Source: an uncultured Campylobacter sp. (lineage in GTDB: Bacteria; Actinomycetota; Actinomycetes; Mycobacteriales; Mycobacteriaceae). Taken from it: DNA of 64,000 bases. Shown piece after piece: positions 1 to 8,066 of the stretch. Position 1 is the first letter of the stretch, and every line of letters begins with the position of its first letter. The notes beneath the pieces were generated by a model. The model worked only from the letters and a program-made list of their open reading frames with translations. It did no database searches and was not told the origin of the DNA. The translations under genes and the position numbers were made by a program. Where the stretch lies: contig CAMIME010000004.1 in NCBI GenBank assembly GCA_946221035.1, positions 1 to 64,000 of the forward strand. The letters run 5' to 3'.

Positions 1-80
1 AGGATTCTGGAGCGCGTCGGATCCGCCATGGCCCGGCCGAGCCGGTTCATGACGTTGAGGCGTGAAGCAATGGTCAGCAT
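1..80 (-). CDS. ArsR-family metal-sensing regulator, N-terminus only
   Basis: The minus strand from 80 to the window edge encodes MLTIASRLNVMNRLGRAMAD followed by PTRSRIL, the N-terminal helix of ArsR/SmtB winged-helix repressors; the 'ADPTRxRIL' block is characteristic. The opening resembles the Cd/Pb sensor CmtR of actinobacteria. Only 26 codons are visible, so metal ligands cannot be checked. The ATG at 80-78 lies 7 bases downstream of a TATAGT -10 box, indicating a leaderless message, and one operator arm overlaps the start codon, suggesting autorepression. The gene lies downstream of the oxidoreductase at 143-1210 on the same strand. The CmtR subtype is inference. Confidence 0.72.
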   Translation of the reverse strand, partial: MLTIASRLNVMNRLGRAMADPTRSRI

Positions 81-106
81 GTACTGAACTATACAGCACA
101 TGCTGA
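74..106 (-). promoter_or_regulatory. Promoter and inverted-repeat operator of the ArsR-type gene
   Basis: TCAGCATGT (74-82) and ACATGCTGA (98-106) form a perfect 9-bp inverted repeat with a 15-bp gap that contains the minus-strand -10 box TATAGT (93-88). A second, shorter repeat pairs TGAAC (85-89) with GTTCA (110-114). Bound repressor would cover both the -10 box and the start codon. Confidence 0.55.
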
Positions 107-142
107 ATTGTTCAAGATGCGATGAACTGCGACCTGCAAGAA

Positions 143-1210
143 TTAGTCGATGGGATAGCCGGTGACTGATCCTTCGCGGTTCGGTTGCCAGCCAAGCGCA
201 GGCGCGACGTGAGTGGCGAAGCTCTCCAGGATCTTCACGTTGACGTCCACGCCCATCCCGGTGGGGATGGTGATGAGCAGGGTGTCGGCGGACATGACGG
301 CGGCGTCGGCTTTGAGCTGCTCAATGAGCTTGTCAGGCTCGGCGGCGTAGGTGCGGCCGAAGGTGGAGGCGCCGACGTCGGGAAGCATGCCCATCTGGTC
401 GGAACCGGAGGCCTGCATGCCGAACATTTGCATGTCCGCGCCGTCGACGATGGGGAAGATGGAGCGGGACACTGACACGCGCGGCGTCCAATCGTGGCCC
501 GCCTCCTTCCATGCGGCGCGGTAGCGGCTGATCTGATCCGCCTGGATTTCACCCAGGATCTCGGCTGTGGTTTCGGAGACCAGGGTGGAGGACATCAGGT
601 TGAGGCCGTCCTTGGCGGTTTGCTCGGCGGAAGCGTGGGTGCCAGAGCCGTAAAAGATGTGTTTGCGCAGCTCGGGCACGATGGGGAAGACTGGCAGGGC
701 GGAGCCGGGCTGGAACATGTTGGGGTACTGCCGGTCCAGTGGTGCGGCGGTGGCGAATCCGTTGCCGTCCACTGCGGCCATGAACGCCTCGAGGTGGGCG
801 CGTGCCACGTCCGCGCCGTTGGGAGCTTCGCCCTTGTAGCCGAAGGTCTCCCAGTCGCGGTCAGCCACCTCTGGGGCGCCGCGCGAGACGCCCAAGGCCA
901 CGCGGCCACAGGAAATCTGGTACAGCGACGCGGCCTCTTCGGCGAGGTAGAGCGGGTTTTCGTAGCGCATGTCGATGACACCGGTGCCCACCTCAATGTG
1001 TTTGGTGGTGGCCGCGACGGCACCGAGCAGTGGCATCGGGGCGGAGGCTTGAGGCACGAAGTGGTGGACACGGAAGGACGCGTTGTTCACGCCGATCTCG
1101 TCGGCGGCCTGGGCGATCTCCAGGTGAATCTTGGCGATCTTTTCCGCAGACGGCCCGCGCTGGCCGCCGAACGCGTAATGGCCGAAGCTTAGGAATCCGA
1201 ACGCTTTCAT
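143..1210 (-). CDS. Luciferase-like (LLM class) flavin-dependent oxidoreductase
   Basis: The 355-residue protein matches bacterial luciferase-like flavin monooxygenases, single-domain TIM barrels that use reduced FMN or F420-type cofactors. Visible family features are the N-terminal strand 'MKAFGFLSFGHY', 'PLLGAVAATTKHIEVGTGVI' in the core, and 'ISCGRVALGVSRGAPE', the usual GR-x-x-LG-x-G block. The length is typical. The ATG at 1210 is preceded by a good ribosome-binding site (AAGGAGAG), so this message has a leader. The substrate cannot be deduced. It is followed on the same strand by the ArsR-type gene after about 60 bases, so the two may be co-transcribed. Confidence 0.85.
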   Translation of the reverse strand: MKAFGFLSFGHYAFGGQRGPSAEKIAKIHLEIAQAADEIGVNNASFRVHHFVPQASAPMPLLGAVAATTKHIEVGTGVIDMRYENPLYLAEEAASLYQISCGRVALGVSRGAPEVADRDWETFGYKGEAPNGADVARAHLEAFMAAVDGNGFATAAPLDRQYPNMFQPGSALPVFPIVPELRKHIFYGSGTHASAEQTAKDGLNLMSSTLVSETTAEILGEIQADQISRYRAAWKEAGHDWTPRVSVSRSIFPIVDGADMQMFGMQASGSDQMGMLPDVGASTFGRTYAAEPDKLIEQLKADAAVMSADTLLITIPTGMGVDVNVKILESFATHVAPALGWQPNREGSVTGYPID

Positions 1211-1287
1211 TGGCTAACTCTCCTTATGGTGACGTATCAACAAGGAGGGTAGCATTGTGCAAGTGCCCCAAGATGGTGCCAAGGAGC

Positions 1288-2010
1288 TCAAGAGAACCCG
1301 GCCCACCACCAGTTCCGCCACTCCTCGGCGTCTGGGTGCGCAGGGGGAGTGGCTATGTCTGGGCCAACGTGGAGCTGGCTGACTGGGCTGATGCCGTGCA
1401 GCGAGTTTAGGAACCAGAGTGGGCACTCGGCTGCGAACTCGGGCGTGAGCCCGCGGCGCTCGACGCGCAGGCCCAGTTCTCGGGCCCGTGACACTACCTG
1501 GTGCAGTGTCACGCTCGGGAGCCACACGCCGTCGGGGATGCACAGTGTGTCGCCGTCCCAAGCCACGAGTGCGCCGGTGGTGGTTTCCAGCATGGCGCCG
1601 CGCTCGTCCGTGATTACCACGTCGTCCGTGCCATCGACGAGGTAACGCGCCCGGTAGGCGCGCAGTGCGGCGAAGTCGGGGCCCTTCACCTCCGGCCGGG
1701 TTCGCGGGTCTGGGGCTGAAACGTAGGTGAGGTGCGTGGTGGGGCGGGGCGAGGGGGCCGGGCGGACGTCGAGAAGCAAAAGCCCCTGCGAGGACGCGAT
1801 GCGGGGGAAGAGCTCGCCCTCACCGAGCAGGGCGAGCATGCCGTCGACGAAGCCCGCGGGGAGCGGACCGGCGGTGCGCGTGAAGCGCTCGAGGTGCAGG
1901 TCAAGGCCGTTCGTGCGGCCGGACGAGTGGCGCCACGAGTCTGCGACGTCAAGCGGCCCGTCGGGGAAGTCGCGCGGGATGAACGAGCCGTGCCAGGCGT
2001 ATTTACCCAT
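1288..2010 (-). CDS. pabC: Aminodeoxychorismate lyase (class IV aminotransferase)
   Basis: This 240-residue PLP enzyme of fold type IV would release pyruvate from 4-amino-4-deoxychorismate to give p-aminobenzoate for folate synthesis. 'VKGPDFAALRAYRARY' carries the probable PLP lysine, and 'AMLETTTGALVAW' matches the family 'E-x-T-x-x-N/G' cofactor block. The ATG at 2010 lies inside the end of pabAB, with an 8-base overlap, so the two are translationally coupled and act in consecutive steps. No separate promoter is seen. The 77 bases between this stop and the oxidoreductase start at 1210 hold only the latter's leader. Confidence 0.85.
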   Translation of the reverse strand: MGKYAWHGSFIPRDFPDGPLDVADSWRHSSGRTNGLDLHLERFTRTAGPLPAGFVDGMLALLGEGELFPRIASSQGLLLLDVRPAPSPRPTTHLTYVSAPDPRTRPEVKGPDFAALRAYRARYLVDGTDDVVITDERGAMLETTTGALVAWDGDTLCIPDGVWLPSVTLHQVVSRARELGLRVERRGLTPEFAAECPLWFLNSLHGISPVSQLHVGPDIATPPAHPDAEEWRNWWWAGFS

Positions 2011-3847
2011 CCCATGCCCCCAGCACGGACTGCGCCTTGAGGTCGCGTTCGGCGAGCTCGGCGGCGGGGTCGGAATCCAGCACGATCGCGCCTCCCGCGC
2101 CCACCGTCACCGTCGAGCCGGAGCGTACTGCGGTGCGGATCACCACCGAGAGATCAGCTTGACCGTCGTAGCCGAGGTAGCCCAGCGCACCGGAGTAGAC
2201 GCCGCGCGGCCCGGTCTCGAGTGCGTTGATGATCTCGCAGGTGCGTAGCTTCGGCGCCCCGGTCATCGAGCCGGGCGGGAAGGTGGCTCGGATGGCGTCG
2301 ACGGCGGTCGCATCCGCCCGCAGCCGCCCCGTGATCGTGGACACGAGCTGATGCACGGTGGCATACGACTCCACCGCCATGAGCTTGGGCACGCGCACCG
2401 TGCCGGGCTCGCACACCCGCGACAGGTCGTTGCGCAGCAGGTCCACGATCATGAGGTTCTCCGCGCGGGTCTTCGCATCCCCGAGCAGCGCCGGGTCCTG
2501 GTCGGCGGCGACGGTGCCTTTAATCGGCTTCGCCTCCACCTCGCGCCCACGGATGGTGAGGAAACCCTCGGGTGAGGCGCTGGCCACCTCGACTCCGTCG
2601 AAAAGCAGGTGCGCGGCGTAGGGCGCTGGGTTGTGTACGCGCAGCTGAGCGTAGATGTCGCCGGTGAGCTCCGCGGTGTAGGTGTCCGTGAGGCACACCT
2701 CGTAGCTCTCGCCCGCGCGCAGCAGCTCCTGCGCCCGCTCGATGCGCTCGAGGTAGTCGGGGGTCCGCCAAGAGCCTTTGCTTATCGACGCACCTTCGGC
2801 CCCATCCGCCCCCTCAAGCATCCGCTCCAACCGGTTGAGCAGTGCCTCGTCCCCGTCGCCGGCGAGGGCGCAGAGGTACGCGATCTCGGCCTCGTGGTCG
2901 TGCACAATGAACGATTGCGGCCGCACAAAGTACGCGTCGGGGTAGGGGGAGCGGTGGGTGAGTTCGATGGGAAGCGAGAGTTCGGCGCACTCGTAGCCGA
3001 GGTAACCGATCACTCCGCCGGTGAAGGGCAGGTCGGGCGGGTCGAAGACGGGTGTGGCCAGTTCGCGGTCGAGGGTGGTGAGGATGTCGGGGGTGTCGCC
3101 GAGGGTAAAGCGCCAGGATCGGGAGAGGGGGCCGGCGGTATCGCCGAGGATGGAGTAGCGCCCGCGCGCGTCGGCCGAGTCCAAGAAGAACGCGTCGTTG
3201 CCGTGCTGCTGCAACGCGCGGAACACCCGCTGGCAGTCCAATGAACCCGGCACCTCGCGGTGCAGCAGCCGCCAGCCGCCCAGGAAATTGCGTATCAGCG
3301 CCGCGCCGTGCTGGGTAAGCACCGACTCCGGGTGGAACTGCACGCCCCAGTGCGGCAGCCCGTCGACCTTCAATGTTTGAATCACGCCGTCCTCGCTGCG
3401 CGCGTGCACGGTCATCCCGGGCACCTCCTCCACGTGCAGCGAGTGGTAGCGCACCACCTCAAAGTCTTGGGGGATGCCGGCGAAAATGCCCTCGCCGGAG
3501 TGGGTGACGGTGGAGATGAAGCCGTGTCGCGGCTCGGGCGCCCGGGTCACCGGGGAGCCGGCGAGCATGGCCAACCCCTGGTGGCCCAGACACACGCCGA
3601 GGAGGGGGACCGCGGCATCGGCGGCGGCCTCGATCACCCGCCGGGACGCGCCGAAATCCTCATCCCGCTCAGGTGTGCCGGGGCCAGGGGAGATGACGAC
3701 GTGGCTGAATTCGCCGGCGCGGACACGTTCGGGCAGGTCCGCCGCCTCGCCAGCGGGGACAACGAGGGGTTCGTGCCCCGCGGCCTCGGCGATGAGGTGG
3801 GCGAGGTTGAACGTGTAGGAATCGTAGTTGTCTACCAGCAGAATCAT
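2003..3847 (-). CDS. pabAB: Fused aminodeoxychorismate synthase PabA-PabB
   Basis: This 614-residue two-domain enzyme converts chorismate and glutamine to 4-amino-4-deoxychorismate. The N-terminal class-I glutamine amidotransferase begins 'MILLVDNYDSYTFNL' and has the nucleophile motif 'GVCLGHQG' and the histidine block 'WGVQFHPESVL'. The C-terminal chorismate-binding half has 'SPEGFLTIRGREVEAKPIKG' and 'FPPGSMTGAPK'. The open frame extends 55 codons upstream, but ATG 3847 matches PabA/TrpG N-termini and lies 8 bases after a TACCAT box, so a leaderless start is chosen. TrpEG-type fusions exist, but pairing with pabC favours folate. One copy of the interspersed motif lies in the linker (2780-2790). 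Confidence 0.9.
   Translation of the reverse strand: MILLVDNYDSYTFNLAHLIAEAAGHEPLVVPAGEAADLPERVRAGEFSHVVISPGPGTPERDEDFGASRRVIEAAADAAVPLLGVCLGHQGLAMLAGSPVTRAPEPRHGFISTVTHSGEGIFAGIPQDFEVVRYHSLHVEEVPGMTVHARSEDGVIQTLKVDGLPHWGVQFHPESVLTQHGAALIRNFLGGWRLLHREVPGSLDCQRVFRALQQHGNDAFFLDSADARGRYSILGDTAGPLSRSWRFTLGDTPDILTTLDRELATPVFDPPDLPFTGGVIGYLGYECAELSLPIELTHRSPYPDAYFVRPQSFIVHDHEAEIAYLCALAGDGDEALLNRLERMLEGADGAEGASISKGSWRTPDYLERIERAQELLRAGESYEVCLTDTYTAELTGDIYAQLRVHNPAPYAAHLLFDGVEVASASPEGFLTIRGREVEAKPIKGTVAADQDPALLGDAKTRAENLMIVDLLRNDLSRVCEPGTVRVPKLMAVESYATVHQLVSTITGRLRADATAVDAIRATFPPGSMTGAPKLRTCEIINALETGPRGVYSGALGYLGYDGQADLSVVIRTAVRSGSTVTVGAGGAIVLDSDPAAELAERDLKAQSVLGAWDG
2780..2790 (-). repeat. Interspersed motif CGTCGATAAGC
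   Basis: Exact copy inside the pabAB linker, where it encodes Ser-Ile-Ser using the rare codon ATA. It continues as CGTCGATAAGCAAAGGC, shared in part with the copies at 1767 and 19400. Confidence 0.8.
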
Positions 3848-3855
3848 CGGATCAG

Positions 3856-3876
3856 ATGGTACGCGGGTGGTAGCGT
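3856..3876. promoter_or_regulatory. Divergent leaderless promoters of pabAB and the GNAT gene
   Basis: The 37 bases between the two start codons hold TACCAT reading leftward (3861-3856, 8 bases before the pabAB ATG) and TAGCGT reading rightward (3871-3876, 8 bases before ATG 3885). Neither gene has room for a ribosome-binding site on its own transcript. Confidence 0.65.
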
Positions 3877-3884
3877 GTACTCGC

Positions 3885-4367
3885 ATGAACGCCACAATCC
3901 GGCTCGCGAACCGCTCCGACGCCGAAGCGATCGCCGACGTGCACAACCGTTCCCGCGCGGAAGCGTACCGGGGACTGATCGCAGACGACATCTTGCTCGG
4001 GGAGGACCACACCTACGCCCTCGCGCAGGAGTGGAAGGACTTCTTCACCCAGCCAGCGGAGGGGACCCGGGTGGCGGTTGCAGAAGTCGGCAGTCAAATC
4101 GTCGGCTTCGCCTACGCGCACCCAGCCGTTGGCCCCGCGGCCATCGAGCTACACAACCTCTACATGCTGGAAAAGGCGAAGGGCACCGGCGCCGCCGCCA
4201 TGCTTCTCGACGCTGTCATTGAACCCGGCGAGCCCGCATTCCTCTGGGTCGCGGAATGGAACGAGCGGGCCCAGGCCTTCTACCGCAAGCACGGGTTCGA
4301 ATTCGACGGTGCGCAGGATTTCCACGAAGGCGACCAGATCACCGTCAAACGGATGGTGCGCGGCTAG
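3885..4367 (+). CDS. GNAT family N-acetyltransferase
   Basis: This 160-residue acetyl-CoA-dependent acyltransferase has the N-terminal 'IRLANRSDAEAIADVHNRS' block, 'GFAYAHPAVGPAAIELHNLYMLEKAKGTGAAAMLLDAVI' (GNAT motif A, with the Q/R-x-x-G-x-G/A region as 'KAKGTGAA') and the C-terminal 'RAQAFYRKHGFEFDG' block. ATG 3885 was preferred over an upstream in-frame start because TAGCGT lies 8 bases before it and homology begins there. The substrate is unknown; it could be a small molecule or a protein alpha-amine. Its stop codon shares the CTAG at 4364-4367 with the glgP stop on the other strand. Confidence 0.85.
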   Translation: MNATIRLANRSDAEAIADVHNRSRAEAYRGLIADDILLGEDHTYALAQEWKDFFTQPAEGTRVAVAEVGSQIVGFAYAHPAVGPAAIELHNLYMLEKAKGTGAAAMLLDAVIEPGEPAFLWVAEWNERAQAFYRKHGFEFDGAQDFHEGDQITVKRMVRG

Positions 4368-6745
4368 CTAATTGGGGTGGGGGAGATGTTCCACACCTCG
4401 TTCGCGTAGTCGCGGATCGTGCGGTCGGAGGAGAACCGGCCCGACTCGCAGATGTTGATCCAGCACATCCTCGCCCAAGCCTGCGGGTCCGCGACGTAGT
4501 CGGCGGCCATCCGGTCGCGGGTGGCGCGGTAATCCGCGAAGTCACCCAGGACGTAGTAGGTGTCGGAGGCGTAGGCGCCGGAGCCGTCGACAAGCGAACG
4601 GCGAATGTCGTGGAACAACCCGGTGCCTTGGTCGTCGAGGGTGCCGTCGATGAGTGCGTCGAGCGCGCGCTTTAGGCCGGGCGTCTGCTCGATCACGGCC
4701 TGCGGCTCGTAGGTGCGCTTGAGCTCGGGCAGCTCCTCCTCGCGGGCGCCGAAGATGTAGGCGTTCTCTTCGCCCACGGCCTCCACGATCTCCACATTCG
4801 CGCCGTCCATGGTGCCCAGGGTAAGTGCGCCGTTCATCATGAACTTCATGTTGGAGGTACCCGAGGCCTCCTTGCCGGCGGTGGAGATCTGCTCCGAGAC
4901 GTCGGTGGCAGGGATGATCTGCTCCGCCGGGGAAACGTTGTAGTTTTCCACGAACACGACGTGGATGAGCTTGGATGCGACCGGGTCGTTGTTCACTAGG
5001 TCGGCGATGGTGTTGATGAGCTTGATAATGCCCTTCGCCATCACGTATCCCGGCGCGGCCTTTGCACCGAAGATGAAGGTGCGCTTCGGCAGATCCGTCT
5101 CACCATCGACGGTGATGCGGAAGTACAGGTCCAGGATGTAGAGCGCGTTCATCAGCTGGCGCTTGTACTCGTGGAGGCGCTTGATCTGGGTGTCGAAGAT
5201 GGAATCCGGGTCAATATCTACGCCCTCGCGGTCCTTGACCCAGGCGGTGAAGTCGCGCTTGTTGGCGGTCTTGATCTCCTGCAGCTCGCGCAAGACCTCC
5301 GGGTCGTCTGCAAAGGAGCGAAGCTCTTGCAGCTTGGACAGGTCCGTGACCCAGTCGTCGCCCCCGGCCAGGCGATCCAGCAACTCGCTCAGGCGCGGGT
5401 TGCACATGCGCAGCCAGCGGCGCGGGGTCACGCCGTTGGTCTTGTTGTTGAAGCGCTCCGGGTAGAGCTCGTGCCAAAAGCCCAAGGTCTCGCGTTTGAT
5501 GATCTCGGTGTGCAGCGCCGCCACACCGTTGACGGAGTAGGAGGCGTAGCAGGCAATCCACGCCATGTGCACCAGCCCGTCGTGGACGGGGGAGTAGTGG
5601 TGGGCGCGATCCGGGGCGATGCCGCGCTCCTCCATGTCCAGGCGGTAGCGGCGGTCGATCTCCTCCACGATCTGCCAGATGCGCCAAAACAGCTGCTTGA
5701 AAATCGACTCTTCCCACGTCTCCAGCGCCTCTTGCAGAACCGTGTGGTTGGTGTAGGCGAAGGTGCGGGTGACCACGTCCCAGGCGTCGTCCCAGCCCAT
5801 GCCGTGCTCGTCCATAAGCAGGCGCATGAGCTCGGGGATGCCCAGGACGGGGTGGGTGTCGTTGAGCTGGATGGAGTTGTACTTGTGAAACTCGCTCAGG
5901 TCCTCGCCGTGGTTGGCAATGTAGTCATCGATCATCTCCTGCAACGAGGCGGAGACGAAGAAGTACTGCTGGCGCACGCGCAGCACCTTGCCGGCGTAGG
6001 TGGAGTCGTTCGGGTAGAGCACGCGGGTGATGTCGTGGACGGCCTCGCGCTCCAGAATCGCGTCGGCGAATCGCTGGGAGTTGAACGCGTCGTAGTCGAA
6101 CTCGCTCATCGGTGCCGCGTCCCACAGGCGGAGCGTGCCCACGTTGTTCGTGCCGTAGCCGGTGATCGGCATGTCGAAAGGGATGGCGCGCACGTGCATG
6201 TCGTCGAACTTCACAATGCGCTGTTCCGAGCCGCGGCGCACGATGAACGGGTAGAAGGACTCCTTCCACGCGTCCGGGTTTTCCACCTGGAAGCCGTTGT
6301 CAAACTCCTGGCGGAACAAGCCGTAGCGGTAGAGCAGCCCGTAGCCGGTCAGCGGGTAATCCTGCGTCGCCGCGGAATCGAGGAAGCAGGCCGCCAGGCG
6401 CCCGAGGCCGCCGTTGCCCAGCGCTGCGTCGTGCTCGGCCTCCAGAACATCGGTGAGCTCGTGGCCGGCCTCGCGGGTCACTGCCTCCGCCTGCTCAAGC
6501 AGCCCGAGGTTGGTCAGGTTATTCAGCAGCGCGCGGCCCTGCAGGAACTCGGCGGAGAAGTACGCGGCGCGCCGGGAGGCCTTGTACGTATGCTGGGTTT
6601 TCTCCCAGTCGTCGGCGATCTGTTCCATGACTGCGGCCGACAGGCCCGTCCAGAACTTCTTCACCGTGGAGCTTTCGGGGGTGCGCCCCGAGAAGCTTCG
6701 GACATGACCTGCAACGGTGTGGGCAAATGCTGGCTCGTGAGTCAT
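4364..6745 (-). CDS. glgP: Glycogen/maltodextrin phosphorylase
   Basis: This 793-residue PLP enzyme of glycosyltransferase family 35 releases glucose-1-phosphate from alpha-1,4-glucans. 'EASGTSNMKFMMNGALTLGTMDGANVEI' near the C-terminus contains the PLP-binding lysine, and 'GNGGLGRLAACFLDS' and 'SIQLNDTHPVLGIPELMRLL' are further family signatures. The length is normal. The frame could start with TTG at 6754, but TACGCT (6759-6754) sits 8 bases before ATG 6745, so the shorter, leaderless start is given. The stop overlaps the GNAT stop within CTAG, leaving no intergenic space for a terminator. Confidence 0.95.
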   Translation of the reverse strand: MTHEPAFAHTVAGHVRSFSGRTPESSTVKKFWTGLSAAVMEQIADDWEKTQHTYKASRRAAYFSAEFLQGRALLNNLTNLGLLEQAEAVTREAGHELTDVLEAEHDAALGNGGLGRLAACFLDSAATQDYPLTGYGLLYRYGLFRQEFDNGFQVENPDAWKESFYPFIVRRGSEQRIVKFDDMHVRAIPFDMPITGYGTNNVGTLRLWDAAPMSEFDYDAFNSQRFADAILEREAVHDITRVLYPNDSTYAGKVLRVRQQYFFVSASLQEMIDDYIANHGEDLSEFHKYNSIQLNDTHPVLGIPELMRLLMDEHGMGWDDAWDVVTRTFAYTNHTVLQEALETWEESIFKQLFWRIWQIVEEIDRRYRLDMEERGIAPDRAHHYSPVHDGLVHMAWIACYASYSVNGVAALHTEIIKRETLGFWHELYPERFNNKTNGVTPRRWLRMCNPRLSELLDRLAGGDDWVTDLSKLQELRSFADDPEVLRELQEIKTANKRDFTAWVKDREGVDIDPDSIFDTQIKRLHEYKRQLMNALYILDLYFRITVDGETDLPKRTFIFGAKAAPGYVMAKGIIKLINTIADLVNNDPVASKLIHVVFVENYNVSPAEQIIPATDVSEQISTAGKEASGTSNMKFMMNGALTLGTMDGANVEIVEAVGEENAYIFGAREEELPELKRTYEPQAVIEQTPGLKRALDALIDGTLDDQGTGLFHDIRRSLVDGSGAYASDTYYVLGDFADYRATRDRMAADYVADPQAWARMCWINICESGRFSSDRTIRDYANEVWNISPTPIS

Positions 6746-6753
6746 GTTGCCCA

Positions 6754-6759
6754 AGCGTA
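6754..6759 (-). promoter_or_regulatory. -10 box of glgP (leaderless)
   Basis: TACGCT reading leftward, 8 bases before ATG 6745. The same short intergenic region carries a CGTCGAGAAGC motif variant at 6776-6786. Confidence 0.55.
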
Positions 6760-6800
6760 CCGTCGATACGCCATTGCTTCTCGACGACCGGCTGCCCGCC

Positions 6801-8054
6801 CTAGCCCGCCAGGTAGGTGAGCACGGCGGCGATGCCCGCGTTGGTGGCGGAGCGGATGGTGGGTTCGTACTCGGGCAGGAAGTTGGACATGTGGTTCACC
6901 GGCACGTCCTCGCCCACGCGGTCCTCGGCGACCGCCTTGTCCCACACCTCTCGCGGGGTGCAGCCGATGAGCCAGAAGAAGTACGGCGCACCGAAGGCCT
7001 GGCCGATGAGGGGGAAATCCTCCGAGACCGTCTTTGGCTCCGCGGTGACTGACTCAGCGCCGAAGACCTCGTCGAACGTCGCGCGGACGGTGTCGTGCAC
7101 GACCTGGTCGTTGGACAATAGTTCCCCGTGGCCGAAGTACTCGAAGGTGGCGGCGTCGGTGGAGCCGGACGCGAGCACCTCGGCGTGGACGACGCGCTCG
7201 ATGGCGGCGTAGACCTTCGCCTGGGTCCGCGCGTTGTAGAAGCGGGTGTTAAGCACGAGCTCGGCGTCATTCGGGATGATGTTGTTCGCGGTCCCCGCGT
7301 GCATGCTGGCCACGGTGACCACCGCGAAGTCAGCGGGGTTGACCTCCCTGCCCACGATCGCCTGCAAACGGCTGACGATCATCGCGGCGGTGAAAGTGGG
7401 GTCGATCGAGTTGTGTGGCATCGAGCCGTGCGCGGCCCGGCCCGGGATGCGGATGCGGATGGAGTCGCAGGCTGCGAACTGGGGGCCGGGTTTGCTCATG
7501 ACCTCGCCCGCGCGACCCGGCATGACGTGCTGGCCCAGCACGACGTCGGGGGCCGGGATCATGTCCGTCAGACCGGCGTTGACCATGTCCTGGGCACCGG
7601 CGCCGATCTCTTCGCCAGGCTGGAACAGGGCGATGAAGGTGCCGGACCAGTGCTCGCGCGTGTGGTCCAGGAAGTCGCACATGCCCAGCAGCGCAGCGGT
7701 GTGGATGTCGTGGCCGCAGGCGTGCATGGTGCCCACAGTTTGCCCGTCGCGTGTGGTCACCTTCTTGTGGGAGGCGTAGGCAACCCCGGTGGTTTCCGTC
7801 ACCGGGAGGCCGTCGAAGTCCGCGCGGTGGAGCACCGTCGGGCCCTCGCCGTTGCGAAACACCGCGCAGATGCCGAACTTGCCCACCGGGGCCACGACCT
7901 CGCAGTCGAAGCGCTCCAGTTCCGCGAGCAGCCTTTCGTAGGTCTCTTCCTCCTGCATGGAAAGCTCCGGGTTGGCGTGCAGGATTTCGTAGAGGCGCCG
8001 CTGCCAGACCTGGTCAATCTGGTAAGCGCCCAGGATGGAACTGATGTCGGTCAT
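6801..8054 (-). CDS. M20 family metallo-amidohydrolase
   Basis: This 417-residue binuclear metal-dependent amidohydrolase belongs to the hippurate / N-acyl-amino-acid deacylase branch of M20. Visible motifs are 'VLHRADFDGLPV', 'GTMHACGHDIHTAALLG' (metal-binding Cys-Gly-His-Asp block), 'LFQPGEEIGAGAQDMV' (Pro-Gly-Glu-Glu, catalytic glutamate) and 'VSEDFPLIGQAFGAPYFFWLIG' near the end. No signal peptide is seen, so it is cytoplasmic. ATG 8054 has a strong ribosome-binding site (AAAGGAG). It starts 12 bases after the DUF4921-like gene and probably shares its message. The natural substrate cannot be named. Confidence 0.9.
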   Translation of the reverse strand: MTDISSILGAYQIDQVWQRRLYEILHANPELSMQEEETYERLLAELERFDCEVVAPVGKFGICAVFRNGEGPTVLHRADFDGLPVTETTGVAYASHKKVTTRDGQTVGTMHACGHDIHTAALLGMCDFLDHTREHWSGTFIALFQPGEEIGAGAQDMVNAGLTDMIPAPDVVLGQHVMPGRAGEVMSKPGPQFAACDSIRIRIPGRAAHGSMPHNSIDPTFTAAMIVSRLQAIVGREVNPADFAVVTVASMHAGTANNIIPNDAELVLNTRFYNARTQAKVYAAIERVVHAEVLASGSTDAATFEYFGHGELLSNDQVVHDTVRATFDEVFGAESVTAEPKTVSEDFPLIGQAFGAPYFFWLIGCTPREVWDKAVAEDRVGEDVPVNHMSNFLPEYEPTIRSATNAGIAAVLTYLAG

Positions 8055-8066
8055 GTGCGTCTCCTT

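Noticed and set aside
2003..3847. PabAB fusion read as anthranilate synthase (TrpEG)
   Set aside because: Both families are similar, but the overlapping pabC-type lyase and absence of trp genes favour the folate enzyme.
5171..6820. 549-codon plus-strand open frame opposite glgP
   Set aside because: It lies antisense to a well-supported enzyme, is rich in Val/Gly/Ala/Arg as expected from GC-rich shadows, and has no recognisable domain.
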